Made by a program: the position numbers and the translations under genes. A DNA stretch of 37,589 nucleotides from an uncultured Prevotellaceae bacterium. Lineage in GTDB: Bacteria; Bacteroidota; Bacteroidia; Bacteroidales; Bacteroidaceae. The DNA is taken from the NCBI GenBank assembly GCA_902774795.1, contig CACYKA010000036.1, forward strand, positions 1 through 37,589, read 5' to 3'. The notes beneath the pieces are model-generated. The model had not been told where the DNA came from, ran no database searches, and worked only from the letters and a program-made list of their open reading frames with translations. Of the stretch, positions 22,501 to 29,582 are shown piece after piece; position 1 is the first letter of the stretch, and each line of letters begins with the position of its first letter.

Positions 22501-24622
22501 TTCGGGCGGATGCACCGACTACGACGCAGCCTCCGTTCCCGGTCTCGACCTGGCGGTGATGGAGCAGGCCACGGCAGAGATTCCCAAAGAGCAGCTGGAA
22601 GACTCATTGACGCTGGAGACATCAGTAAAGGAAGGCAGTAAAGTATATGCTATCTATTACACCAAGAAACAACCTGGCACCAAGTGGTACAGCCCCAAGC
22701 CGATTTACAGCTCTCCTGAGACCACTTCCTTCAAGCCGCGTCTGGCTATGGCCGACGATGGTAAGGCAGTAGCTATATGGCAGGAGGGCACCTTCGAGAA
22801 GGCCAGCTGGGTGCAGGAAGGAGACACCGTGCAGCTGACTGACCTGCTGATGAACGGCCATCTGATGATGTCGCGCTTCGACGGCAACGAGACCTGGTCG
22901 GAGCCTGTGCAGCTGGCGGAGGTCAACGAGGGTTTCTGTCTGAAGGACTACCGCGTCGTCTACGACGGCACTTCGGCTTTTATCGTGGCGCGTAGAGGCA
23001 TTTCAGGCGCTCCGGATGAGAACGTCGGCTTCATGGTCGACGGCAACAATACGGTCACGACACAGACGCTCGACTACACCGACGAACCCGTGCGTCTGCG
23101 TCGCGTTGGCGACTACAACCTGATGGCCTGGATGTCTGTGGCCGACAGCATCTCGAGCACCACGTGCGTCCGCGTCAAGAGCTGCGGCATGGACGGCAAG
23201 GACAAGAAGGGCATCAACTCTTCACTCATCCTGAGAGATATCTCCGCCGACGAGTTCACCATCGTGCCCGACATGGAGGCCAAGTCGCTCAGCAACGTGG
23301 CGCTGCTGTGGCGTGAGCAGGCTTTTGAGAACGACACTACGCGGATGCGTCTTCGCGCTTCGCGTCTGGTGCCCAATCAGGACGGCAGCTTCCATCTAGG
23401 TTCTCCCATCACTGCCGTTCAGCTGGACGGGAACGCCACCATCTACAGTTTCGACGGCTACATGACCAAGGAAAAGATTGACGTGTGCTATATCGGGGCC
23501 GACAATGATGGCACCGTTCAGCTCAACCGCAAGGCGGCCTACTTCGGCAACGCCTTCGGCTACACCATTCAGTTCGACCCTGACGAAAATCAGGGCTTCC
23601 AGTGCCACAAGGATGAAGTCTCGCTGCTCGTCACCGTCACCAACTATGGCACCTCGACCATCAAGAACTGTGTGCTGACGGTGGACAGCACCAAAACCTA
23701 TCCGCTCGATATGAGCATACCTGCCGGCGCATATGCCCAGGAGCGTGTCATCATACCTTATACCTTAGGTTCCGGCATCAACACCAAGATGAAGGTGGAG
23801 TACGACGATGTGCTCGGTATCAAAGATGAGGAGGAAATCACCAATAATGCCCGGAGTTTCTTCAGGGCATCTGCTGACGGAGACGAGCGGGGTCAGAACA
23901 TCCATGAGCGGGAGACACCCAGCTTCTTCCCGTATATGCCGCGACTGGAGTGCTTCGTGGTGGCGCAGAGGGTGGACAAGAACGGCGACAACTACATCAC
24001 CGTCTGCGTGCGCAACTATGCCCGCCGCCGCCTGCCGAAAGGCTTTGCCATCATCGTGGGTCTGAAGGAGACTTCCTACGGCTCAATTGTTTACACCACG
24101 AAGGGCAACGACCATATCAAGTATGAGACCAAGAAACTGCTCTGCAATCTGGCGGACGAAAGTGATGACAGCAACTACATGTACGACTACGGCAGCTACC
24201 GGGGTGGATGCGTCACGCTGAAAGTGCCCGGCGTCACCGAGAAAGAGAAAATGTACGTCGGAGCGACGTTGGCCTATAGGGTACCTGGCTTCGACACCTA
24301 CGCTCGCGTTCAGGCTAGAACCTTCTCGGGCAGCGACAACAGCGGCGTAGTGACACTCTATCCCTCATCAGAGGTTGTGGCTGTGAAGCATGTGTACAAC
24401 AACAATGACACGAAAGCCACGATACACGTGAGCCGCGAAGCTAACAAACTGGTGGTAACAGGAGTGAAGGCTAACGAACAAGTCCGGCTCTATCAGGCTA
24501 ACGGCACTGTGATTGCTCGTAAACAAGCTGGTGAGGACGGTAAGGTTATCTTCCCTGTAACTTATAACAGCGGTGTGGGACTCGTGTCATCAGGTAAGGA
24601 AACAGTTAAGTTTGTATACTAG
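19511..24622 (+). CDS. Very large secreted protein of unknown function
   Basis: This 1703-residue protein begins with signal peptide MKQFLQKSVSALLLLFAYCVTAVA. I do not recognise a family for the whole. Residues about 20-560 are beta-rich. Residues about 600-900 contain aromatic/glycine strands (YFRLGLGIDFYKA, AGAGVKIGINTGLF, GLLAGAGITFKYA) resembling membrane-associated or beta-barrel-like segments. Residues about 1070-1330 have repeating strands such as PRLAMADDGKAVAIWQEG that suggest a propeller. Residues about 1375-1440 look like a CARDB-type domain (SLLVTVTNYGTSTIKN). The last 80 residues (ANKLVVTGVKANEQVRLYQA, then NGTVIARKQAGEDGKVIF) look like a sorting-tail beta domain. It is followed within 55 nt by the GLUG/BspA gene, so the two are probably cotranscribed. 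It is likely a surface or secreted structural protein. Confidence 0.7.
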   Translation: MKQFLQKSVSALLLLFAYCVTAVADDFTVERAINLGQLDSWADISQFQWQEIDYGIQDNHEEMDALKTLFHDPAPKDTVGFYDQIYKARDNQYIVLRLDKAQGNRPFHIRVTCIKDANDLSKNTTKVFAAENYAYIMPPITENQLEVKIWPQGQGEETAKTYTFNIHGYGSASVRSVMLDKSRIVPGDYALQLIRYNSDTQVSDTAYIRSLQVDKLYTFYDYDNGDLVEAYLMADNFKRIKLNHEWWARDAVTHVSDNTVTVMTGPKMPFRQHKRLEAPNPTYLDSRLFSYHDTLWVRLFRDNEPSIETEGLTMHAVQADTTNMPGHRLLKWGLDSVSKRLYVLTDGEPATIECYRDGYLPKLCMYPGSYNHKTGIIDSETEVADIYLESISEPVTSPRVTSSIISTLTPTLDLRGDVYVSSIQSSDILPVLTTETVYYDEFASHKDTMKVANENRYMSYAGMEVAIVAPKSYETEAAITLVKAKNDAEENAILNDTLKGNTRAITSEFYDYKYWTTKFDLHEYLDINTSGRPAVAFDGKSVRELPILYNKYLDLEKMQADAREAAEERLKGDKAEDEASGWMHDMAPEAFNQLNFKVPLVPPFYFRLGLGIDFYKAKKLTVSEALGVGVDYQYDMANKQTKYWPNDASSCKVTMGRSDNYDFEDKALAPDLNTLLGLTKSNKDLANYSSDIYLSAFAELYEKFSIPLSLEGGDWKQWFLGMQFVDEAGMRAEAAANVRFGMNFTNMVGALGSKAGAPSAVTKFSNWLNKNKLVNVVSNILGPSVTAGAGVKIGINTGLFAFDNTTESTDPLKNHILAFKFYGQAYINGRIRAKIDAFIAGAEFGLLAGAGITFKYAAGSRLDFRNEFSGSAWSWYAGLGAYYKVKVLCWSKHKSWDLLGDVSAEEKLIRPKNYENPFHKNFAYYLSDEADPDKKPAAAALPGELVSRYADFNQPVKFITGSDSIIYQGNQGSPDDPNTMTVEVASLDNPFIISDWRSGGCTDYDAASVPGLDLAVMEQATAEIPKEQLEDSLTLETSVKEGSKVYAIYYTKKQPGTKWYSPKPIYSSPETTSFKPRLAMADDGKAVAIWQEGTFEKASWVQEGDTVQLTDLLMNGHLMMSRFDGNETWSEPVQLAEVNEGFCLKDYRVVYDGTSAFIVARRGISGAPDENVGFMVDGNNTVTTQTLDYTDEPVRLRRVGDYNLMAWMSVADSISSTTCVRVKSCGMDGKDKKGINSSLILRDISADEFTIVPDMEAKSLSNVALLWREQAFENDTTRMRLRASRLVPNQDGSFHLGSPITAVQLDGNATIYSFDGYMTKEKIDVCYIGADNDGTVQLNRKAAYFGNAFGYTIQFDPDENQGFQCHKDEVSLLVTVTNYGTSTIKNCVLTVDSTKTYPLDMSIPAGAYAQERVIIPYTLGSGINTKMKVEYDDVLGIKDEEEITNNARSFFRASADGDERGQNIHERETPSFFPYMPRLECFVVAQRVDKNGDNYITVCVRNYARRRLPKGFAIIVGLKETSYGSIVYTTKGNDHIKYETKKLLCNLADESDDSNYMYDYGSYRGGCVTLKVPGVTEKEKMYVGATLAYRVPGFDTYARVQARTFSGSDNSGVVTLYPSSEVVAVKHVYNNNDTKATIHVSREANKLVVTGVKANEQVRLYQANGTVIARKQAGEDGKVIFPVTYNSGVGLVSSGKETVKFVY

Positions 24623-24628
24623 GATGAA

Positions 24629-24673
24629 GGAGTTTAAGGAGTTTAAGAAGTTTAAGAAGTTTAAGGAGTTTAA
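24629..24673 (+). repeat. Five 9-bp tandem units before the GLUG/BspA gene
   Basis: GGAGTTTAA/GAAGTTTAA is repeated five times and fills most of the 55-bp gap between the two genes. An in-frame ATG at 24624 would turn it into a lysine/phenylalanine-rich N-terminal extension (KEFKEFKKFKKFKEFKR). Each GGAG unit also resembles a Shine-Dalgarno sequence. Confidence 0.8.
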
Positions 24674-24677
24674 GAGA

Positions 24678-27128
24678 ATGAAAAACGTTATATTGACAGC
24701 ATTTCTGGCGGTTGTAGCCGCCGTGCAGGCCGGTGCGGTGGACATCACCAACCCCGATATGATTTGGGACGGCGAGAAGATAGCGGATAAGATCGCTGCG
24801 TATCCGGACACCAAGAAAATCTACATCTACACGCCCGACCAGTTCGTTGCCCTGCGCACCATGTGGAACGATTACGATGACCACGACCAGGGCTACAAGG
24901 GTTGGACCATCTATCTGATGAACGACATCGACCTGAACAACCACAACTTCAAAGACTATACCCTCGGATGGGACGACGACCACAAGTTCGGCGGCAACTT
25001 CGACGGCATGGGCCACACCATCAAAAATCTGAAAATCGAAGCGAACGACAACAATCGCGCGCTCTTCGGCAAGATAGACAACGGCAGAATCATGAACCTC
25101 AAGCTGGAGAATGTGGACATCCGCGCCGGCGACGGTGACGATTGTCACATCGGCGCTATTTGCGGCAGAATGTACAACCACAGCACCATCACCCACTGTG
25201 CTGTGGTGGGAGGAAGCGTGAGACAGTACGAAAGCGGCAACGACGAGTTTGGCGCCATCTGCGGCTATATGACCAACAACCACAACAGCATAGAATACTG
25301 CTATAGCGACATCACCGTGGAGGCCGACGCGCAAGTCGGCGGACTGGTGGGTAAGATAGAGCAGGGCGATGACCACACCTCAGGCATCTTTCACTGCTAC
25401 TTCACCGGAACGGTTATCCATCATAGCAATGACTGCTACGCTTCCATTGCCGGTGAACGTTACGGTCAGAAGCTGGTGAATAATTTCTACCTCTACCGCG
25501 ATGACGGTGTGAGAGGCACTGGTTATGATGGCGGCAGCGGTGACCCCAGTGGTGGCGAGATTGCGGCGTGCACGGATGAGCAGATGAAGCAACCCTTGCT
25601 GTTCAGCATGTATAATAATGAATACACCCTCGAGAGCGATCAGTATGTCTATACTCTTAACGGCTATCCCGAGCTGAAGGTGTTCCTGCGCTACAACTAC
25701 GGCGACTCGTTCTACACGACGAACGTGGGCCACATGGGCGATAACGTGGCAGACTCCATCCCGGGCTACCTGAGTGCGAGGTTCAAGACGGAGACGGAGG
25801 TGCAGAAGGATGACGGCCGGATCACCGTGATGGAGGTTGCCTCATGCACCGTAGCGGTCGAGAAGGCCATTGGCGCCACGGGCTCGGGCGACTTTGTCGT
25901 CAACGACAACCTGCACTCCAACTTCAGCCTGATCCCGCTCACCACCACCGGCATCGGCGCCAACGCCTTCGAGAATCTGGGTCCGGTGAACCGCGTGCTG
26001 CTGCCCGAGTCGCTCGACAGCATTGCCTATCCCCAGCGCCACAGCGTGCAGCAGACCTTTGTGCTCAGCGACGACTGCGCGGGTTGTGCCGTGCGGGACG
26101 AAGTCCTCTACGACATGAACCACCGCTACCTGCTCACGGCGCCCAAGTCTCCCACCGTGCTCACCATCCGGCAGGAGCTGGCCGACAACATTGCCGACTA
26201 TGCCTTCGAGGGCATGAGCGGCCTGAAGACGCTATATGTGGACACTTGGGTAGAAGCAGGCAGACTGGTGGACAACGGCGAGAATCCACCGCCAGTTTTT
26301 GCGCTGACGGGCGAACATACGTTCGACGGCTGCCCGGCAGACCTTGACGTTTTCATCAAGGACGGCACGCAGTATCAGCTCTTCCTCGGCTATCAGAGCT
26401 CCGGAGGCCACGGCTACAGCAACGCCGACTATTGGAGGCTGTTCTACTCCGACTATCAGGATGTCCCTAATCACATGTTCACCTACTTCCCCATTAATCG
26501 CAATGAGGGCGGCATGTCTACCCTGATGCTGGGCTACCCTGTAGAATTGCCAGAAGGAGTGACGGCTTGGTGGGCAAAATCACTCGGCGATAACAACGTC
26601 ACCCTAAAAAGACTTGGTACACAAATTGTTCCTCCATTTACCCCCGTCTTGCTTACATACAAAGAAACAGGCCCCCTCTACCTGTCACATTATGACGGCG
26701 ACAACCCGGGTGCCGCCACCGACTATGAGAACAATCTCTTTAAAGGCAGTGTAGACCCTGGAGGCCATAATATGACCGACTCCGAGATGATGAGCAACTT
26801 CCTCACGTTAGGACGTCCCAAGGGCGATAAAACATACGACAATCTGGGGTTCTATCTGTATCACCCCAAAAACAAAGTCCTGCCATCATACATCGCATGG
26901 ATTGCCACTAGCGACATTCCTGCTCACTCTCGCATGATAATGTATTTCGACGACAACAGCATCACGGATATACAGACCATAAATGCAACACCACACTTTT
27001 CTCAGTGGTCTGAGAGTGTCATGGATTCTGACAAAGATTGGTACTCTATTGATGGTCGCAAACTTAACACAAAGCCCACTGCTAAGGGCCTCTACATAGT
27101 TAACGGCCGTAAGGTAATCATTATGTGA
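24678..27128 (+). CDS. Secreted GLUG-motif / BspA-like leucine-rich surface protein
   Basis: The protein is 816 residues from ATG 24678, which begins a clean signal peptide (MKNVILTAFLAVVAAVQAGA). ATG 24624 is also in frame but adds only repeat-encoded Lys/Phe residues. The N-terminal half carries GLUG-type strands: GGNFDGMGHTIKNLKIEAND, ALFGKIDNGRIMNLKLENVD, GAICGRMYN and GGLVGKIEQ, typical of beta-helix adhesin-like proteins. Around residues 400-530 is a BspA-type LRR_5 stretch (IGANAFENLGPVNRVLLPES, DYAFEGMSGLKTLYV). The C-terminus (WYSIDGRKLNTKPTAKGLYI, then VNGRKVIIM) is the Prevotella-type tail also seen on the C10 protease. Probable role: surface attachment or ligand binding; this is inference. 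Confidence 0.8.
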   Translation: MKNVILTAFLAVVAAVQAGAVDITNPDMIWDGEKIADKIAAYPDTKKIYIYTPDQFVALRTMWNDYDDHDQGYKGWTIYLMNDIDLNNHNFKDYTLGWDDDHKFGGNFDGMGHTIKNLKIEANDNNRALFGKIDNGRIMNLKLENVDIRAGDGDDCHIGAICGRMYNHSTITHCAVVGGSVRQYESGNDEFGAICGYMTNNHNSIEYCYSDITVEADAQVGGLVGKIEQGDDHTSGIFHCYFTGTVIHHSNDCYASIAGERYGQKLVNNFYLYRDDGVRGTGYDGGSGDPSGGEIAACTDEQMKQPLLFSMYNNEYTLESDQYVYTLNGYPELKVFLRYNYGDSFYTTNVGHMGDNVADSIPGYLSARFKTETEVQKDDGRITVMEVASCTVAVEKAIGATGSGDFVVNDNLHSNFSLIPLTTTGIGANAFENLGPVNRVLLPESLDSIAYPQRHSVQQTFVLSDDCAGCAVRDEVLYDMNHRYLLTAPKSPTVLTIRQELADNIADYAFEGMSGLKTLYVDTWVEAGRLVDNGENPPPVFALTGEHTFDGCPADLDVFIKDGTQYQLFLGYQSSGGHGYSNADYWRLFYSDYQDVPNHMFTYFPINRNEGGMSTLMLGYPVELPEGVTAWWAKSLGDNNVTLKRLGTQIVPPFTPVLLTYKETGPLYLSHYDGDNPGAATDYENNLFKGSVDPGGHNMTDSEMMSNFLTLGRPKGDKTYDNLGFYLYHPKNKVLPSYIAWIATSDIPAHSRMIMYFDDNSITDIQTINATPHFSQWSESVMDSDKDWYSIDGRKLNTKPTAKGLYIVNGRKVIIM

Positions 27129-27179
27129 GAGAAGTTTTCCCATAATTTCCCCTAGTTTCTTTCTAAAAACAAATCCTAT

Positions 27180-27344
27180 ATGAAAAAACAATATATCAGT
27201 CCCGTCAGCATCGTCATAGCCCTACCGCGTGTGGTACTACTAACCGAATCCTTTGACCCTCATGATGAACCCTATGAATACATAGACGTGCCTTATGATG
27301 CATTTCCCGAAGATCCTGATGATGGAACCTTCGAAGCACTATAA
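27180..27344 (+). CDS. 54-aa peptide, MKKxYISP type
   Basis: The short reading frame begins ATG AAA AAA CAA TAT and encodes MKKQYISPVSIVIALPRVVL, followed by a strongly acidic Asp/Glu/Pro/Tyr-rich half ending DPDDGTFEAL. It lies 51 nt after the GLUG/BspA gene and directly before a terminator. Short proteins starting MKKxYI.P occur, as far as I recall, near surface-protein genes in Prevotella, with no known function. The split into a basic, hydrophobic front and an acidic rear, plus the tight position before the terminator, argue that it is a real gene. Confidence 0.6.
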   Translation: MKKQYISPVSIVIALPRVVLLTESFDPHDEPYEYIDVPYDAFPEDPDDGTFEAL

Positions 27345-27348
27345 AAAA

Positions 27349-27383
27349 TCCGCACTTTCTTTGGAGAGTGCGGATTTTTTTTT
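27349..27383. terminator. Bidirectional terminator between convergent genes
   Basis: TCCGCACT (27349-27356) pairs with AGTGCGGA (27367-27374). A run of T follows on the + strand and a run of A precedes it (T run on the - strand), so it can serve both the + operon and the DUF1460 gene. Confidence 0.85.
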
Positions 27384-27400
27384 ATCAATTGTATTTTATT

Positions 27401-28255
27401 TTATAGGATTGGGCGGATGACCCAAATTCCTTGTTGGAGGCGCTGGGTAGCCATATATTTATTGATGGGCCTTAAGTCGAGGATGACTTTCTTGGCCAGT
27501 TTCGAGGCGTTCAGTAGGTGTAGGTATCCGTCGCTACCCCACTCTGCTATGCCGATGTGTGAGGTGTCGAGCCCCTGACGGCGTGTGACGATGGCCAGAA
27601 TGTCGCCATCGTGTATGCAGGAGAGGACATCTTTTTTCTTTCCGAGCTGAGCGACGGGGATATAGTACATCACTTTTCCGAAGGATGCCTTCTCATATTC
27701 CCTGATGAGCTTCTGCACCTTTGCCCCGCCATTCTTAAGCATGCGATAGCTGTCAATATGATTACTCATATAATTGACATTGATAACCTGGCGCTGCTTC
27801 AGCGTGGCGGGTATTTCGGGCAGTGTAATGAGTTTCTTCTGCTTATTGCTTTCCACCCACCAATAGAAATAATGGTTTCGCGAAGCATAGCCCTCGGGCT
27901 TACCGTTACGATAGCGTAAGAGGGCAAGATTGGTGCAATAGTCGTCCCACTTTACGGAGCCTTGCTTGGCAGTAAGGGCAAGGGCAAAGACGTTCTCAAC
28001 GAGTGTTGTACAGTCGAGCTCGCGAAGATTGATAATGAGCTTCTCTGTCGCGCTTATCTCAAGGGTGTGAGCCACATACGGCACACCTTCAAACTGATGG
28101 GCGAAATAAAGCATGAGGTTGGAGGGCTTGTCGGCCTGTGCCTTACGAAGCAGACTGACAACCTTCACTGAGTCAGACTTCAGGTAAAAGATGTCTTGAG
28201 CCTTAGCTCCTGAGGAGTATAAGAAAACGAAGACGAAAACGATAACGAAAACCAA
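27401..28255 (-). CDS. DUF1460 N-acetylmuramoyl-L-alanine amidase-like protein
   Basis: This protein of about 284 residues belongs to the DUF1460 group of NlpC/P60-like peptidoglycan hydrolases common in Bacteroidetes. The likely catalytic Cys82 lies in LRELDCTTLVENVFAL, and the likely catalytic His233 in GLDTSHIGIAEW. These enzymes act on cell-wall peptides in the periplasm. No ATG is available upstream: the frame opens after a TGA, with TTG at 28253-28255 as the best start. The N-terminus VFVIVFVFVFLYSSGAKA is hydrophobic like a signal peptide but lacks positive residues, and it is encoded by a GTTTTC tandem repeat. The gene is 23 nt downstream of oadB and may be the last gene of that run. 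Confidence 0.8.
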   Translation of the reverse strand: MVFVIVFVFVFLYSSGAKAQDIFYLKSDSVKVVSLLRKAQADKPSNLMLYFAHQFEGVPYVAHTLEISATEKLIINLRELDCTTLVENVFALALTAKQGSVKWDDYCTNLALLRYRNGKPEGYASRNHYFYWWVESNKQKKLITLPEIPATLKQRQVINVNYMSNHIDSYRMLKNGGAKVQKLIREYEKASFGKVMYYIPVAQLGKKKDVLSCIHDGDILAIVTRRQGLDTSHIGIAEWGSDGYLHLLNASKLAKKVILDLRPINKYMATQRLQQGIWVIRPIL

Positions 28256-28258
28256 AAC
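28221..28258. repeat. GTTTTCGT-type repeat forming the start of the DUF1460 gene
   Basis: On the - strand the units are GTTTTC and GTTATC. The 20-mer GTTTTCGTTATCGTTTTCGT (28252-28233) also occurs on the + strand at 36494-36513. There, on the opposite coding strand, it encodes an Asn/Glu/Asp linker instead of a hydrophobic run. Confidence 0.75.
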
Positions 28259-28278
28259 TCAATAACCTTTAACCCTTA

Positions 28279-29514
28279 TTATTGCAGGAAGCTGATAAGA
28301 ACACCGGCGGCTACTGCAGAACCTATGACACCAGAGATGTTCGACGCCATGCAGTAGTTGAGTACGTGGTTCTTGGGATCATAGCGTGTCGCAATATCGT
28401 TAGCCACACGGCTTGCCATCGGAACGGCGCTGAGACCTGTAGCACCAACGAGCGGATTAACCTTCTTCTTTGCAAAGAGATTATATATCTTTACCATGCA
28501 GATGCCTGCAGAGATAGACAGGGCAAAGGCGAGGAAACCGCCTACGACGATGCCGATGGTCTGAAGGTTGAGGAATGCCTCACTGGTCATGGTGGCTCCT
28601 ACGGAAAGACCCAGGAAGATGGTGGCGGTATTCATTATTGCATTGCTTGCCGTATCGAACAGGCGACTGGTAATAGAGCCAAGTTCCTTAAGCAGATTGC
28701 CGAACATCAGCATTCCAACCAGACTTACTGCGGTTGGCACCAGAAGTGCCACGATGATGGTGACAGTAATGGGGAACAGTATCTTCAGCACACGCATATT
28801 CTTTATCTCCGTAGTATTGGGATATTTCTTGTCCTGCTCCTTCATATTGATGAGCAGTTCCTTCTTGGTACACAGGCACTTTACCACCAGCGGAATGATG
28901 ACAGGCACCAATGCCATATACGAATAGGCAGCAATGGCAATGGGTCCGAGCAGTTCGGGGGCAAGCTTGATGGTGGTGAAGATTGCGGTAGGTCCGTCAG
29001 CACCTCCAATGATGCCGAGCGATGCTGCCTGCTGGGGAGTGAAGCCCATAGCGAGGGAACAGAGCAGCACGGCAAAGATTCCGAACTGTGCTCCGGCTCC
29101 GAAGATGGAGAGACGCAGGTTACGCAGCATAGGACCGAAGTCGGTCAACGCTCCCACACCCATAAATATAATAGGTGGAATGAAGCCCGTCTTGATGCAC
29201 ATATAATAGATGAAATTCATCAGACCCAACTCATGGGCAATCTTATGCAGGGGCATATCCCATATTATCTCTTTCGTGCCGTCGGGAAGGGTAACATAGC
29301 CGTCGGACGTAGCCTGTGCCACACCCATAGCACCGCCGGGGAAATTAGCAAGCAGCACCCCCATGCCGATAGGCACAAGGAGAAGCGGCTCGTATTTTTT
29401 CACGATGCCGAGATAAAGCAGGATGCAGGCAATGACTATCATGATGAGGAACGAGTAATCGCCTCCTGTCTGCGCAAAGGCGGTCATGTTCCATATATTC
29501 TGTAGGATTTCCAA
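28279..29514 (-). CDS. oadB: Na+-translocating decarboxylase beta subunit (OadB family)
   Basis: This 411-residue integral membrane protein is the Na+-channel subunit of oxaloacetate-type decarboxylases. It couples release of CO2 from carboxybiotin to export of Na+. About nine or more hydrophobic segments are visible. The signature LGIIGGADGPTAIF contains Asp173, matching the essential membrane aspartate of the family. The N-terminal YEPLLLVPIGMGVLLANFPG is also typical. The frame opens with a TTG at 29514, and the next ATG would be at 29487. The gap before it (29515-29579) is filled with tandem repeats rather than a promoter, so it is read from upstream. Confidence 0.9.
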   Translation of the reverse strand: MEILQNIWNMTAFAQTGGDYSFLIMIVIACILLYLGIVKKYEPLLLVPIGMGVLLANFPGGAMGVAQATSDGYVTLPDGTKEIIWDMPLHKIAHELGLMNFIYYMCIKTGFIPPIIFMGVGALTDFGPMLRNLRLSIFGAGAQFGIFAVLLCSLAMGFTPQQAASLGIIGGADGPTAIFTTIKLAPELLGPIAIAAYSYMALVPVIIPLVVKCLCTKKELLINMKEQDKKYPNTTEIKNMRVLKILFPITVTIIVALLVPTAVSLVGMLMFGNLLKELGSITSRLFDTASNAIMNTATIFLGLSVGATMTSEAFLNLQTIGIVVGGFLAFALSISAGICMVKIYNLFAKKKVNPLVGATGLSAVPMASRVANDIATRYDPKNHVLNYCMASNISGVIGSAVAAGVLISFLQ

Positions 29515-29532
29515 TGTTTCTTTATAGTTTAC

Positions 29533-29582
29533 AGTTTACGGTTTACAGTTTACGATAATTTTCAATTATCAATTGTCAATTA
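29533..29582. repeat. Compound tandem repeat between oadA and oadB
   Basis: First GTTTAC-type units: 29533-29553 is the exact reverse complement of 6799-6819. Then TCAATTATCAATTGTCAATTA, sharing words with the repeat inside the primase gene. The last bases overlap the oadA stop codon. Confidence 0.75.

Noticed and set aside
24606-25376. 256-residue open frame on the - strand
   Set aside because: It is a valine/histidine-rich shadow of the GLUG-type gene, which has a signal peptide and recognisable motifs.
28282-29505. 407-residue open frame on the + strand opposite oadB
   Set aside because: It is a Gly/His/Gln-rich antisense shadow of a clear OadB gene, with no promoter or known domain.
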